DNA of 18,894 nt from JAENVU01 sp964639075 (GCA_964639075.1 CAZXCB010000042.1:1-18894), one strand, 5' to 3'. Numbered from the stretch's first letter, positions 1 through 6,697 are shown. The notes: generated from the letters alone by a model not told the origin. Numbers and translations: made by a program.

Positions 1-7
1 ACCCCTC

Positions 8-43
8 AGTCAGAGGCGCGAGCGGAGACGCCGAGATGGCGGA
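8..43. repeat. Partial copy of the dispersed GC-rich repeat
   Basis: The segment beginning CAGAGGCGCGAGCGGAG and continuing to about 43 matches, with a few substitutions, the inner part of the repeat at 16149-16252 and the reverse complement of the tandem unit at 5202-5291. It lies just beyond the 3' end of the minus-strand gene that stops at 51. The copy is probably cut by the window edge or decayed. The match was made by eye, and no coding role is visible. Confidence 0.55.
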
Positions 44-50
44 CGAGCCA

Positions 51-452
51 TCAAGTCGGTGTCTGGAGGACCCAGAGCGGGAGGGTCGAACGGTGCTCGC
101 CCCCGACGTAGCACCTGACCTCGACCACGCCGAAGCGCTCGACGGGCACGTTGCGCAGGTCGAAGGTGATCGGAAGGTTGAGGTTCTCGTTGACCATGAG
201 CTCGGTCTCGCCGAGCTGGATCTCACCCGCGATCTCCGCGAGCTCGCCGCCGTCCTCGTCCACCACGACCACCCGCACCTCCTGCGGCCGCTCGGCCTCG
301 AGCCGGTCGAGCTCGAGCACGATCGCGAGGTGGACACCGAGCGGGGCCGGGAGCTGCTCGCGGTAGCAGCGGGTGATGCCACCCGACGAGACGAAGAGCA
401 GCCCTTCGCGCACCTGGGCGAAGTCGGCGAGCATCGCAGTGGTCACGTCCAT
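51..452 (-). CDS. DUF6941-like hypothetical protein
   Basis: This is a 133-residue soluble protein with no signal peptide or membrane segment. It opens with MDVTTAMLADFAQVREGLL and a glycine pair (SSGG), then alternates hydrophobic and polar stretches as in a small beta-sandwich. This pattern resembles DUF6941 proteins, whose function is unknown; the assignment is from memory of the family and not from a search. The ATG at 452 is preferred because a TACGCT -10 box lies only 8 bases upstream and no ribosome binding site is visible, which fits leaderless expression. It is transcribed away from the Fur-family gene's 3' end with about 90 bases between them. Confidence 0.75.
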   Translation of the reverse strand: MDVTTAMLADFAQVREGLLFVSSGGITRCYREQLPAPLGVHLAIVLELDRLEAERPQEVRVVVVDEDGGELAEIAGEIQLGETELMVNENLNLPITFDLRNVPVERFGVVEVRCYVGGEHRSTLPLWVLQTPT

Positions 453-460
453 CGCCGAGC

Positions 461-466
461 AGCGTA
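461..466 (-). promoter_or_regulatory. Leaderless -10 box of the DUF6941-like gene
   Basis: TACGCT on the minus strand ends 8 bases before the ATG at 452. This spacing would start transcription at or next to the start codon. The same hexamer at similar spacing precedes several other genes in the window. Confidence 0.5.
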
Positions 467-541
467 GGCGTCGAGGCTCCGCGACCGTCGCACCCGCTGA
501 TCAGCCACGTTTCGTGCGATCACCCGCCGTGACGTGGCGGC

Positions 542-1021
542 TCAGCTCGTTCCGGACCGGCGGGAGCAGTCGGCGCACACGCCGATGAGGTCGACCGAGT
601 GGCGGTGCGTCCGGAAGCCGGACCGGCGCGCGATGACGCGGGCGGCGTCGCGCACGGCACGTTCCAGTGATGCCGACGCCTCGACGTCGTCCACCGCGCC
701 GCACTCCGAGCAGATCAGATGGTGGTGATGATGCTCGGTGAGATCGTCGGCGAGCTCGTACCGCGCGAACTCGTGGTCGGTGACGATGCGGTGCACGACG
801 CCGACCGCTTCGAGACCCGTGAGGTTGCGGTAGGCCGAGCTCGCGGCGAGGGACCGGTCCGCGGCGCAGATCTCCGGGATCGTGAGCGGTCGCGCCGCGA
901 CCGCGAGCACGGTGATCAGCGACTCGCGTCCACGCGTGAACCGCTGCTCGCCGGCGGCGAGGCGCGCCGCGATCCGCTCGCGGAGATCGGGATCCAGACT
1001 GCGAGCGCTCCGTCGGCTCAC
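542..1021 (-). CDS. Fur-family metal-responsive repressor (Zur-like)
   Basis: This 159-residue protein has the Fur layout: an N-terminal winged helix (about residues 15-85, with PLTIPEIC and the recognition segment SSAYRNLTGLE), then a metal-binding dimerisation domain. A His cluster (97-101, HHHHH) is followed by CxxC pairs at C104/C107 and C149/C152, the structural zinc site of Fur/Zur proteins. The frame stays open upstream, but the GTG at 1021 is chosen because a perfect AAGGAGGT site lies 6 bases before it. It diverges from a zinc/manganese-type ABC importer and shares a Fur-like palindrome with it, so a zinc-sensing (Zur) role with autoregulation is likely. Iron or manganese sensing cannot be excluded from sequence alone. 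Confidence 0.93.
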   Translation of the reverse strand: MSRRSARSLDPDLRERIAARLAAGEQRFTRGRESLITVLAVAARPLTIPEICAADRSLAASSAYRNLTGLEAVGVVHRIVTDHEFARYELADDLTEHHHHHLICSECGAVDDVEASASLERAVRDAARVIARRSGFRTHRHSVDLIGVCADCSRRSGTS

Positions 1022-1033
1022 CGGTCGACCTCC

Positions 1034-1062
1034 TTGCACGGTGTATTGAGAATGAGTATCAT
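1034..1062 (+). promoter_or_regulatory. Sigma-70-type promoter of the metal importer operon
   Basis: TTGCAC (1034-1039) and TATCAT (1057-1062) are separated by exactly 17 bases, a near-ideal housekeeping promoter for the plus strand. The -10 overlaps the Fur-like palindrome at 1047-1061, so repressor binding would block polymerase. On the minus strand TATGAT (1063 to 1058) offers a -10 for the Fur-family gene at the same place, without a convincing -35. Confidence 0.6.
1047..1061. promoter_or_regulatory. Fur/Zur-type operator
   Basis: TGAGAATGAGTATCA is a 7-1-7 imperfect palindrome. It matches 12 of the 14 defined positions of the classical Fur core TGATAATnATTATCA and also resembles the actinobacterial Zur box TGAAAATGATTTTCA (three differences). 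It lies midway between the divergent Fur-family gene and the metal importer, over both putative -10 elements. Confidence 0.7.
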
Positions 1063-1093
1063 ACCCGATACGCACGCGGCGCGACGAGGAGCC

Positions 1094-2008
1094 ATGCGAG
1101 TTCGATCGACGGCGATCGTGGGGATGATCGGCGCTCTCGTGATCGCGGCGTGCGGCTCCTCGGGCTCCGGATCGGCGACGGACACCCCGAAGGGCGGCTG
1201 CCCGACGGCACCGGTCCCGGTGGTCGTCAGCGTCGACCAGTGGGGTGACATCGTGGACCAGCTGGCCGGCGACTGCGGCGACGTGTCGACCATCTTCAGG
1301 AGCTCGTCGGCCGACCCGCACGACTACGAACCGACGCCGGCCGACAGCGCCGAGCTCGCCGACGCGAAGCTCGTCGTCGTCAACGGCCTCGGCTACGACT
1401 CGTGGGCGACGAGGGCCCTGGCCACGGTCGACGAGCGGCCGGCCGTGGTCGACGGCGGCGAGGTCGTCGGCCTCCGCGACGGTGCCAACCCCCACCTCTG
1501 GTACGGCCCGGACCACGTGACCGCGATCGCCGATGCCGTCACCGCCGAGCTCGGACGCCTCTCACCGCGCGCCAAGGACTACTTCGAGCGGCGGCGGAGC
1601 GCGTGGCAGACCTCGATGCGTCCGTACTTCGACGAGGTCGCACGCATCAAGGCGGTCGCCGCCCGCACGACCTACGGCGCGACGGAGGGGATCTTCTCGT
1701 ACATGGCCGACGCCGTCGGGCTCGAGAACCGCACCCCGAGCGGCTACCGCCACGCGACCGACAACGAGTCGGAACCCGCGCCCGGCGACATGCACGCCTT
1801 CGAGCAGGCTCTCGCGGACGGTGACATCACCGTGTTGGTCTTCAACCGCCAGACCCAGGGCGCGATCCCGGAGCAGATCCGCGACCGCGCCAGGGACGCC
1901 GACGTCCCGATCGTGAACGTCACCGAGAGCGTGCCACCCGAGTTCGATACCTTCGCGGCATGGCAGGTCAGCCAGCTCGAGGATCTGGCGAAGGCGCTCG
2001 GAACGTGA
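1094..2008 (+). CDS. Zinc/manganese ABC transporter substrate-binding lipoprotein (ZnuA-like)
   Basis: This 304-residue cluster A-I (PF01297-type) binding protein captures a divalent metal outside the membrane. Residues 1-20 are a lipoprotein signal with the lipobox IAAC and lipidation at C20. Recognisable metal-site segments are DPHDYEPT (H76) and NPHLWYGP (H134). The third position, a His in many ZnuA/PsaA proteins, is Glu here (E198 in YGATEGIF), and an acidic residue near E279 may complete the site. The usual His-rich loop of ZnuA is absent. The ATG at 1094 gives a proper signal peptide, although the GAGGAG just before it is unusually close. The gene overlaps the ATPase gene by GTGA. Confidence 0.93.
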   Translation: MRVRSTAIVGMIGALVIAACGSSGSGSATDTPKGGCPTAPVPVVVSVDQWGDIVDQLAGDCGDVSTIFRSSSADPHDYEPTPADSAELADAKLVVVNGLGYDSWATRALATVDERPAVVDGGEVVGLRDGANPHLWYGPDHVTAIADAVTAELGRLSPRAKDYFERRRSAWQTSMRPYFDEVARIKAVAARTTYGATEGIFSYMADAVGLENRTPSGYRHATDNESEPAPGDMHAFEQALADGDITVLVFNRQTQGAIPEQIRDRARDADVPIVNVTESVPPEFDTFAAWQVSQLEDLAKALGT

Positions 2009-2763
2009 CCGACGCGCTCGTCCTCGAGGAGGTCACGGCGGGGCGCGACGCCCACACGATCTGGTCGGAGGGGACCTTCTCGGTCCCGAGCGGCGCGATC
2101 GTCGGCGTGATCGGCCCCAACGGGTCGGGCAAGACCACGTTGCTCGAGATGATCCTCGGCCTGCTGCCGGTGCAAACGGGGCGGCTCACGGTGCTCGGCG
2201 AGCCGCCGCATCGCGGCAACGCGCGCATCGGGTACGTGCCCCAGAACTACACCGCCGAGATCGGCGAGGCGATTCGATGCCGCGACGTCGTGAGCCTCGG
2301 GCGAACGGGTACCCACTGGGGCCTCCGACGGCGATCGGGCGACGACCGGGGGCGGGTCGTCGCCGCTCTCGCGGCCGTCGGCGCCGACGACATCGCCCGC
2401 CGGCGGGTCTCGGAGGTCTCGGGCGGTCAGCAGCAGCGCGTGGCGATCGCGCAGGCACTCGTCGGCGATCCCGACCTGCTCCTCCTGGACGAACCGCTCG
2501 CGAACCTCGACGTCCGGAACCAACACGAGATCGTCACGCTGCTCAGCGACCTCCACGCCGCGAGCGGAGTGACGATCCTCGTGGTGGTCCACGACCTCAA
2601 CCCGCTGCTCTCGATCCTCGACGGCGCGATCTACCTCCTCGACGGCCACGCGCACTACGGGACCGTCGGCGAGGTCGTCGACAGCGAGCTGCTCACCCAC
2701 CTCTACGACACGCCGGTGAAGGTCGTGCGCACCGCGCAGGGCGACCTGTTCACCCGGAGCTGA
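2005..2763 (+). CDS. Metal ABC transporter ATP-binding protein (ZnuC-like)
   Basis: This 252-residue ATPase powers the metal importer on the cytoplasmic face. All nucleotide-binding motifs are present: Walker A GPNGSGKTT (37-45), Q-loop glutamine Q80 in VPQN, signature SGGQQ (139-143), Walker B LLLLDEP (158-164) and H-loop H196. The GTG at 2005 overlaps the previous stop codon (GTGA), so translation is probably coupled; the frame is open for 15 codons upstream, but those lie inside the binding-protein gene. The substrate is inferred from the neighbours to be zinc or manganese. Confidence 0.95.
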   Translation: MTDALVLEEVTAGRDAHTIWSEGTFSVPSGAIVGVIGPNGSGKTTLLEMILGLLPVQTGRLTVLGEPPHRGNARIGYVPQNYTAEIGEAIRCRDVVSLGRTGTHWGLRRRSGDDRGRVVAALAAVGADDIARRRVSEVSGGQQQRVAIAQALVGDPDLLLLDEPLANLDVRNQHEIVTLLSDLHAASGVTILVVVHDLNPLLSILDGAIYLLDGHAHYGTVGEVVDSELLTHLYDTPVKVVRTAQGDLFTRS

Positions 2764-2766
2764 GGC

Positions 2767-3687
2767 GTGCACATCCTCGCCGACGTCGGCTACCAGTCGA
2801 ACTGGTTCGACGTCCTGCAATCAGGCTTCATGCGCAACGCCTTCATCGGCGGCACGCTCGTCGCCGTGGCGTCCGGACTCGTCGGCTACTTCGTCGTGAT
2901 CCGGCGCGACGCGTTCGCCGCGCACGCGCTGGCGCACATCGGATTCCCCGGCGCGACCTTCGCCGTCCTCGTCGGGATCCCGGTCACCCTCGGGCTCGCG
3001 CTCTTCTGCGTGAGCGGCGGGCTCGCGATCGGCGCGCTCGGCAAACGCGTCGGCAACCGCGAGGTCTCGACCGGCACGATCCTGGCGTTCGCGACCGGTC
3101 TCGGCGTGCTGTTCGCCTCGTTGGCCTCCGAGAACACCAATGCCATCACCAGCGTGCTCTTCGGCAACCTGCTCGCCGTCTCCGAGGATCAGCTGGCCAC
3201 GTTCGCCGTCTTCACGGTGGTCCTCGCCGGTGCGCTCGTCCTCGTCGCGCGCCCGTTGCTCTTCTCGTCGGTCGACCCCCACGTCGCCGAGGCGAAGGGC
3301 GTGCCGGTGCGTGCTCTCGGCGCGCTCTTCATGGTGCTCCTCGCGCTGGCGATCACGATGGCGATCCAGGTGGTGGGGACGCTGCTCCTGTTCGCGCTCG
3401 TCGTCACCCCCGCGGCCACCGCGCTCGTGATCACCGCCCGCCCCGGCGCCGTGGTCGCCATCGGCACCCTCATCGGTCTCGCCGCGGTCTGGATCGGACT
3501 GGTGGTGTCGGTGATGTTCAACCTCCCGCCGAGCTTCTGCATCGTCACGCTGGCCTTCCTCGCGTGGGCGGTCGCGCTGACGGCGAAGCGAGCACGCGGT
3601 CGCGGCGCGCACGCGGACGGGTCCGGGGCGGGACGACACCACCACGGCGACCACCACCACCCGGATCCGGCGAAGCTCAGCATCTGA
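2767..3687 (+). CDS. Metal ABC transporter permease with His-rich C-terminus (ZnuB-like)
   Basis: This 306-residue ABC-3 family permease has about eight hydrophobic membrane segments and the family's long central run of small residues (for example GYFVVIRRDAFAAHALAHIG near the N-terminus). The GTG at 2767 starts 3 bases after the ATPase stop. The last 30 or so residues form a hydrophilic tail containing RHHHGDHHHP, seven histidines in all, beyond the last membrane helix. Such a tail could bind Zn2+ at the channel exit, by analogy with His-rich regions of other zinc transporters. It completes a binding protein - ATPase - permease operon controlled from the operator at 1047-1061. Confidence 0.94.
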   Translation: MHILADVGYQSNWFDVLQSGFMRNAFIGGTLVAVASGLVGYFVVIRRDAFAAHALAHIGFPGATFAVLVGIPVTLGLALFCVSGGLAIGALGKRVGNREVSTGTILAFATGLGVLFASLASENTNAITSVLFGNLLAVSEDQLATFAVFTVVLAGALVLVARPLLFSSVDPHVAEAKGVPVRALGALFMVLLALAITMAIQVVGTLLLFALVVTPAATALVITARPGAVVAIGTLIGLAAVWIGLVVSVMFNLPPSFCIVTLAFLAWAVALTAKRARGRGAHADGSGAGRHHHGDHHHPDPAKLSI

Positions 3688-3712
3688 CGCCCGACCGCTT
3701 CGAGGCTTCGCC
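3669..3712 (+). terminator. Inverted repeat at the end of the metal importer operon
   Basis: GGCGAAGC (3669-3676) and GCTTCGCC (3705-3712) form a perfect 8-base stem around a 28-base loop that contains the permease stop codon. There is no T run after it, so it is at best a weak or Rho-assisted terminator, and it might be chance in GC-rich DNA. Confidence 0.25.
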
Positions 3713-3743
3713 GTTCACCCGGCTCTCTGGACCGGAACGGCGC

Positions 3744-4364
3744 TCTGCGGGCCGGCACGCTCCACTTCTGGTGGTCGAACTCGTAGTCGGTGGGGTCGTC
3801 GTGATACCGACGGCCGTTGACCTCGAGGACGATTCGCTGTTCGAGAAACGTGAAGTCGTAGCAGTACTCCCGACCGTCATCGACGAATGCGTGCTCCCGG
3901 ACGAAGCCGGTCAGGCCGTGGTCGCAGAGCAGACGACGCGTCAGCACCTCGAGCTTCGAACGGGCTGGATGGACGGGGTCGACCTCGTCCACGAGGCGCC
4001 GGAGTGCGACACCACCTGGTCGACCGGAACGACCGAAGCGCTCGAGGTACGCCCGAACTGCCGGCACGGAGGTCAGCCGTCGACGGCGCGCGTCCTCGGC
4101 CGCGATCTCGAGCGCCTGGGCATCGACCGGCGCGGGTGCGCAGACACCTTCGAGGCCGTACCACGCTGCGGCAGAGCTCCCCACCGCGACCGCCTCGGGG
4201 CCTGCCCACGCCAACGCCGCGCGCAACCGTTGCTCAGCGCAGTCGGCGATCGCGACGGTGGTGAACACCCCCGGATGTCGCCGCTCGATGACGCGGGCGG
4301 TGATCAAGGCTGCGAGCTGCTTGCGGTCGAGTCCGACCCGCGCCGCGTCTGCCTTCGTGAACAC
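3744..4364 (-). pseudogene. Truncated AbiEi/DUF559-type protein gene
   Basis: The translated remnant begins at VFTKADAARVGLDRKQL (4364, directly beside a run of N) with the winged-helix start of AbiEi_4-like antitoxin-related proteins (RRHPGVFTT). It ends with a Vsr/DUF559-like nuclease-fold segment (YCYDFTFLEQ and VLEVNGRRYHDD). Two parts seem to be missing. Between GSSAAAWYGLE and the helical segment RRRRLTSVPAVRAYLERFG, the usual 50-60 residue beta-rich stretch with an IPVTSPARTL-type motif is absent. After DHQKWSVPARR the expected last helix is replaced by unrelated sequence, and the frame stays open far into the permease gene's antisense strand. I therefore read it as a decayed gene. The true 5' end is lost in or beyond the gap, and an altered but expressed protein is possible. 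Confidence 0.6.
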
Positions 4365-4365
4365 A

Positions 4366-4375
4366 NNNNNNNNNN
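4366..4375. other. Assembly gap (10 N)
   Basis: Ten unknown bases lie at the N-terminal edge of the AbiEi/DUF559 remnant. The real length is unknown, so reading frames cannot be carried across it. The 150 bases from 4376 to the tRNA hold no convincing gene. Confidence 0.98.
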
Positions 4376-4526
4376 GTGCGTCGCCCCAGGGTGGAGACGA
4401 GGCCGGCGTTGGATTCTCTGGACACGTTCGGCACTCCCCGAGGACAGGCGGCCCACGAAACGCGATCCGCCGACCAGCTGGACGGGGGAGTGTCGGTCTG
4501 CCCGGGATGCCCTCAGACATCACGAG

Positions 4527-4611
4527 TGCCCGGAAGAGGATTCGAACCTCTACGCCCCCGAGGGGACCGGCGGGTTTAAGCCGCCTGCGTCTGCCGTTCC
4601 GCCACCCGGGC
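4527..4611 (-). tRNA. tRNA-Leu (anticodon TAA)
   Basis: The 85-base minus-strand sequence folds as a class II tRNA. The acceptor is GCCCGGG paired with TCCGGGC, with an A discriminator. The anticodon stem is GGCGG/CCGCC with loop CTTAAAC, giving anticodon TAA (bases 4578-4576). A long variable arm follows, then a T arm with GGTTCGAATCC. CCA is not encoded. It reads UUA leucine codons (and probably UUG by wobble), the same anticodon as the Streptomyces bldA tRNA. I saw no in-frame TTA codon in the genes annotated here. Confidence 0.95.
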
Positions 4612-4965
4612 GTGCGGGGTGAGGTTAGGGCCGGCACCGGACTCCGCGGACTCGATCGCGACGAGGTCGATCTCCACCGGGGCGATGGCCCGGGCCAGCC
4701 GCCGACGAACCGACTCGGCCCGGGTGGCATCGAGGCGGTTCGCGACGACGATCCCCTCGATCATGTCGGCGGCGACCGCCGCCGCATCGCGCCCACGCAA
4801 CTGCACCGCCACGACCGCGCCGTCACGGAGATGACGGATCGTGCGGGCCACTCCGGCGACGCGCGGCGGGCTGCGGAACGCGGGCACCACGAGCCCGGCC
4901 TCCCGGCTCTCGGCCGCGAGGAAGCGAGCCATGGTCGCAAACCCGGTCGCCGGCACCCCCTCCAC
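4576..4965 (-). CDS. Small hypothetical protein overlapping tRNA-Leu
   Basis: This 129-residue protein has no membrane segment. Its core includes GLVVPAFRSPPRVAGVARTI, then AVVAVQLRGRDAAAVAADMI and EGIVVANRLDATRAESVRRR, an alternating beta-helix pattern that looks conserved and coding; I do not recognise a named family. The GTG at 4965 is preferred because GGGAGG lies 8 bases upstream; a GTG at 4995 would add 10 residues but sits against the repeat array. The only stop in frame is the TAA that forms the tRNA anticodon, so the last 36 bases of the ORF overlap the tRNA gene on the same strand. The final residues may therefore be a read-through tail rather than conserved protein. Confidence 0.6.
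   Translation of the reverse strand: MEGVPATGFATMARFLAAESREAGLVVPAFRSPPRVAGVARTIRHLRDGAVVAVQLRGRDAAAVAADMIEGIVVANRLDATRAESVRRRLARAIAPVEIDLVAIESAESGAGPNLTPHARVAERQTQAA
4622..4627 (-). promoter_or_regulatory. Putative -10 of the tRNA-Leu gene
   Basis: TAACCT on the minus strand lies 10 bases before the tRNA 5' end and fits TANNNT. It is inside the 3' end of the overlapping ORF. No clear -35 is seen. Confidence 0.35.
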
Positions 4966-4995
4966 CCTGCGAGCCTCCCACGGGGGTGTGACCAC

Positions 4996-5299
4996 CTCTT
5001 CGGCGGCTCCGCTCGCACCTCTGCGCGGTCGACCCGACGGNNNNNNNNNNNNNNNNNNNNNNNNNNNNNNNNNNNNNNNNNNNNNNNNNNNNNNNNNNNN
5101 NNNNNNNNNNNNNNNNNNNNNNNNNNNNNNNNNNNNNNNNAGGCTCGCTCCGCCGCGGCTCGCCTCCGCTGACGCTCCGGCTCGGCTCTTCGGCGGCTCC
5201 GCTCTTCGGCGGCTCCGCTCGCACCTCTGCGCGGTCGACCCGACGGAGGCTCGCTCCGCCGCGGCTCGCCTCCGCTGACGCTCCGGCTCGGCTCTTCGG
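4996..5299. repeat. Tandem GC-rich repeat array (90-base unit)
   Basis: A complete 90-base unit spans 5202-5291: a first half starting CTCTTCGGCGGCTCCGCTC and a second half starting AGGCTCGCTCCGCCG. The first half occurs identically at 4996-5040 and the second half at 5141-5185, on either side of a 100-N gap. A 16-base extra copy of the unit's beginning lies at 5186-5201, and a partial restart at 5292-5299 runs into the region before the MATE gene. The stretch 4966-5342 otherwise holds no gene. Related copies in inverted orientation lie at 16149-16252 and 8-43, so this is a dispersed, REP-like family rather than a local duplication only. Confidence 0.85.
5041..5140. other. Assembly gap (100 N) inside the repeat array
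   Basis: The gap is flanked by the first half of the 90-base unit on the left and the second half on the right, so the assembler probably failed on tandem copies. The copy number here is unknown. Confidence 0.98.
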
Positions 5300-5342
5300 C
5301 GAACTCGACACGGGCGGTCCCAGCGAGATGCGAGAGTGAGCG

Positions 5343-6662
5343 ATGGTTTGGCGCAGCCCGCACGACCGGGAGATCGTGCGCCTGGCGCTGCCGGCCTTCG
5401 GGGCGTTGATCGCCGAGCCCCTCTACCTGCTGGCCGACACGGCGATCGTCGGGCACCTCGGCACGGCCCAGCTCGGCGGCATCGCGATCTCGGCGATCGT
5501 GCTCACGGCGGTGTTCGGCATCTTCAACTTCCTCGCCTACACCACCACCGGCACCGTCGCCCGCCACGTCGGTGCCCGGAACCCGCGCGCCGCGGCCGAG
5601 CACGGCATCGACGGCATCTGGCTCGCGACCGGGCTCGGAATCGCCCTGCTCGTCGCGGGCATCGTCGCGGTGCCGTTCGTCATGCGGGTGATGGGCGCGT
5701 CGGCCCGGGTCGAGCCGTACGCCGCCGAGTACCTGCGCATCTCGCTCCTCGGCGCGCCGTTCGTCCTCATCGCGCTCGCCGGCGCGGGCTACCTGCGCGG
5801 CACCCAGGACACCCGCACGACGCTCTACATCGCGGTCGGCGCGAACACGCTGAACCTCGCGCTCGAGGTCGCGCTCGTCTACGGGTTGCACCTCGGCATC
5901 GCCGGGAGCGCGTGGGGAACCGTCGTCGCGCAGATCGGCGCGGCGATGGCGTTCCTCGTGATCATCCGACACCGGGTCCGGCCGCTCGGAGCTCGTGCCG
6001 CACCCCGCCGCGACGGCATCCGCGCGGCGGCGGTCGTCGGCAGCCAGCTCGTGGTCCGCACGGGGTCCCTCCTCGCGGCCTTGCTCGCGACCACCGCGGT
6101 CGCGGCCCGGATCTCGGACACCGCGCTCGCGGCCCACCAGATCGCGTTCCAGGTCTGGATCTTCCTCGCACTGGGGCTCGACGCCATCGCGATCGCGGGT
6201 CAGGCGCTCGTGGGCCGCTACCTGGGCGCCGACGACGGTCCGGGCGCGCGCACCGTTGCGCGCCGGATGCTCGAGCTCGGGACCGCGGTCGGCGTCGCCG
6301 TCGGCGTGCTCCTCGCCGTGACCCGGCAGTGGGTCGTGATCCCGTTCACCGACGACCAGGCCGTGCGCGACCTCGCCGAGCAGGCGTTGTGGTTCGTCGC
6401 AGTCCTCCAACCCGTCGCCGCGTCCGTGTTCGTGTTCGACGGGATCCTCATCGGAGCGGGCGACGCGCGCTACCTCGCCGCCGCGATGGTCGCCGCCTCG
6501 GTGGTCTACGGGATCCTGCTGGCGGGTCTGGCCGTGGCCGGCGCCGGGCTCCTGTGGCTGTGGGCCGCGTTCTCGGTGTGGATCCTGCTGCGCTGGGTCG
6601 GTCTCGCGCTGAGGTTCCGCACCGACCGGTGGATCGTGACCGGCACCGTGCGCACTCCCTGA
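5343..6662 (+). CDS. MATE family efflux transporter (DinF-like)
   Basis: This 439-residue polytopic protein has about twelve hydrophobic helices in two halves, the multidrug and toxic compound extrusion fold. It shows the DinF/MATE-type N-terminal pattern LALPAFGALIAEPLYLLADTAI (split here at residues 13-34), with VGHLGTAQLGG after helix 1 and a second-half counterpart AHQIAFQVWIFLALGLDAIA near residue 260. Such proteins export organic cations or metabolites using H+ or Na+ gradients; the substrate cannot be predicted. The ATG at 5343 follows a weak GAGAG site. The gene starts only about 45 bases after the repeat array, so its promoter may lie close to or inside the last repeat. Confidence 0.93.
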   Translation: MVWRSPHDREIVRLALPAFGALIAEPLYLLADTAIVGHLGTAQLGGIAISAIVLTAVFGIFNFLAYTTTGTVARHVGARNPRAAAEHGIDGIWLATGLGIALLVAGIVAVPFVMRVMGASARVEPYAAEYLRISLLGAPFVLIALAGAGYLRGTQDTRTTLYIAVGANTLNLALEVALVYGLHLGIAGSAWGTVVAQIGAAMAFLVIIRHRVRPLGARAAPRRDGIRAAAVVGSQLVVRTGSLLAALLATTAVAARISDTALAAHQIAFQVWIFLALGLDAIAIAGQALVGRYLGADDGPGARTVARRMLELGTAVGVAVGVLLAVTRQWVVIPFTDDQAVRDLAEQALWFVAVLQPVAASVFVFDGILIGAGDARYLAAAMVAASVVYGILLAGLAVAGAGLLWLWAAFSVWILLRWVGLALRFRTDRWIVTGTVRTP

Positions 6663-6697
6663 CCACCGACCGCGACGTCCCGGATGTCCGAGTTGCA

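Noticed and set aside
1022..1516. N-terminal extension of the Fur-family protein by 165 residues
   Set aside because: The extension is antisense to the lipoprotein gene and the GTG at 1021 has a perfect ribosome binding site.
3189..3743. Continuation of the AbiEi/DUF559 frame through the permease gene
   Set aside because: The frame remains open only because of GC bias; the sequence after WSVPARR no longer resembles the family and is antisense to a good gene.
4376..4611. Integrated element using the tRNA-Leu gene as attachment site
   Set aside because: A decayed defence-type gene lies beside the tRNA 3' end, but I found no second copy of the tRNA 3' end and no integrase in the window.
2277..4622. 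A very long Arg/Pro-rich open frame on the plus strand
   Set aside because: It is an alternative frame of the metal importer genes and crosses an assembly gap; composition (Arg, Pro, Gly) is typical of shadow frames in GC-rich DNA.
4996..5299. Peptide-coding tandem repeat
   Set aside because: Frames are open through the array only because it is GC-rich; half-units and the 16-base partial copy break any constant reading frame, and the same sequence occurs inverted between other genes.
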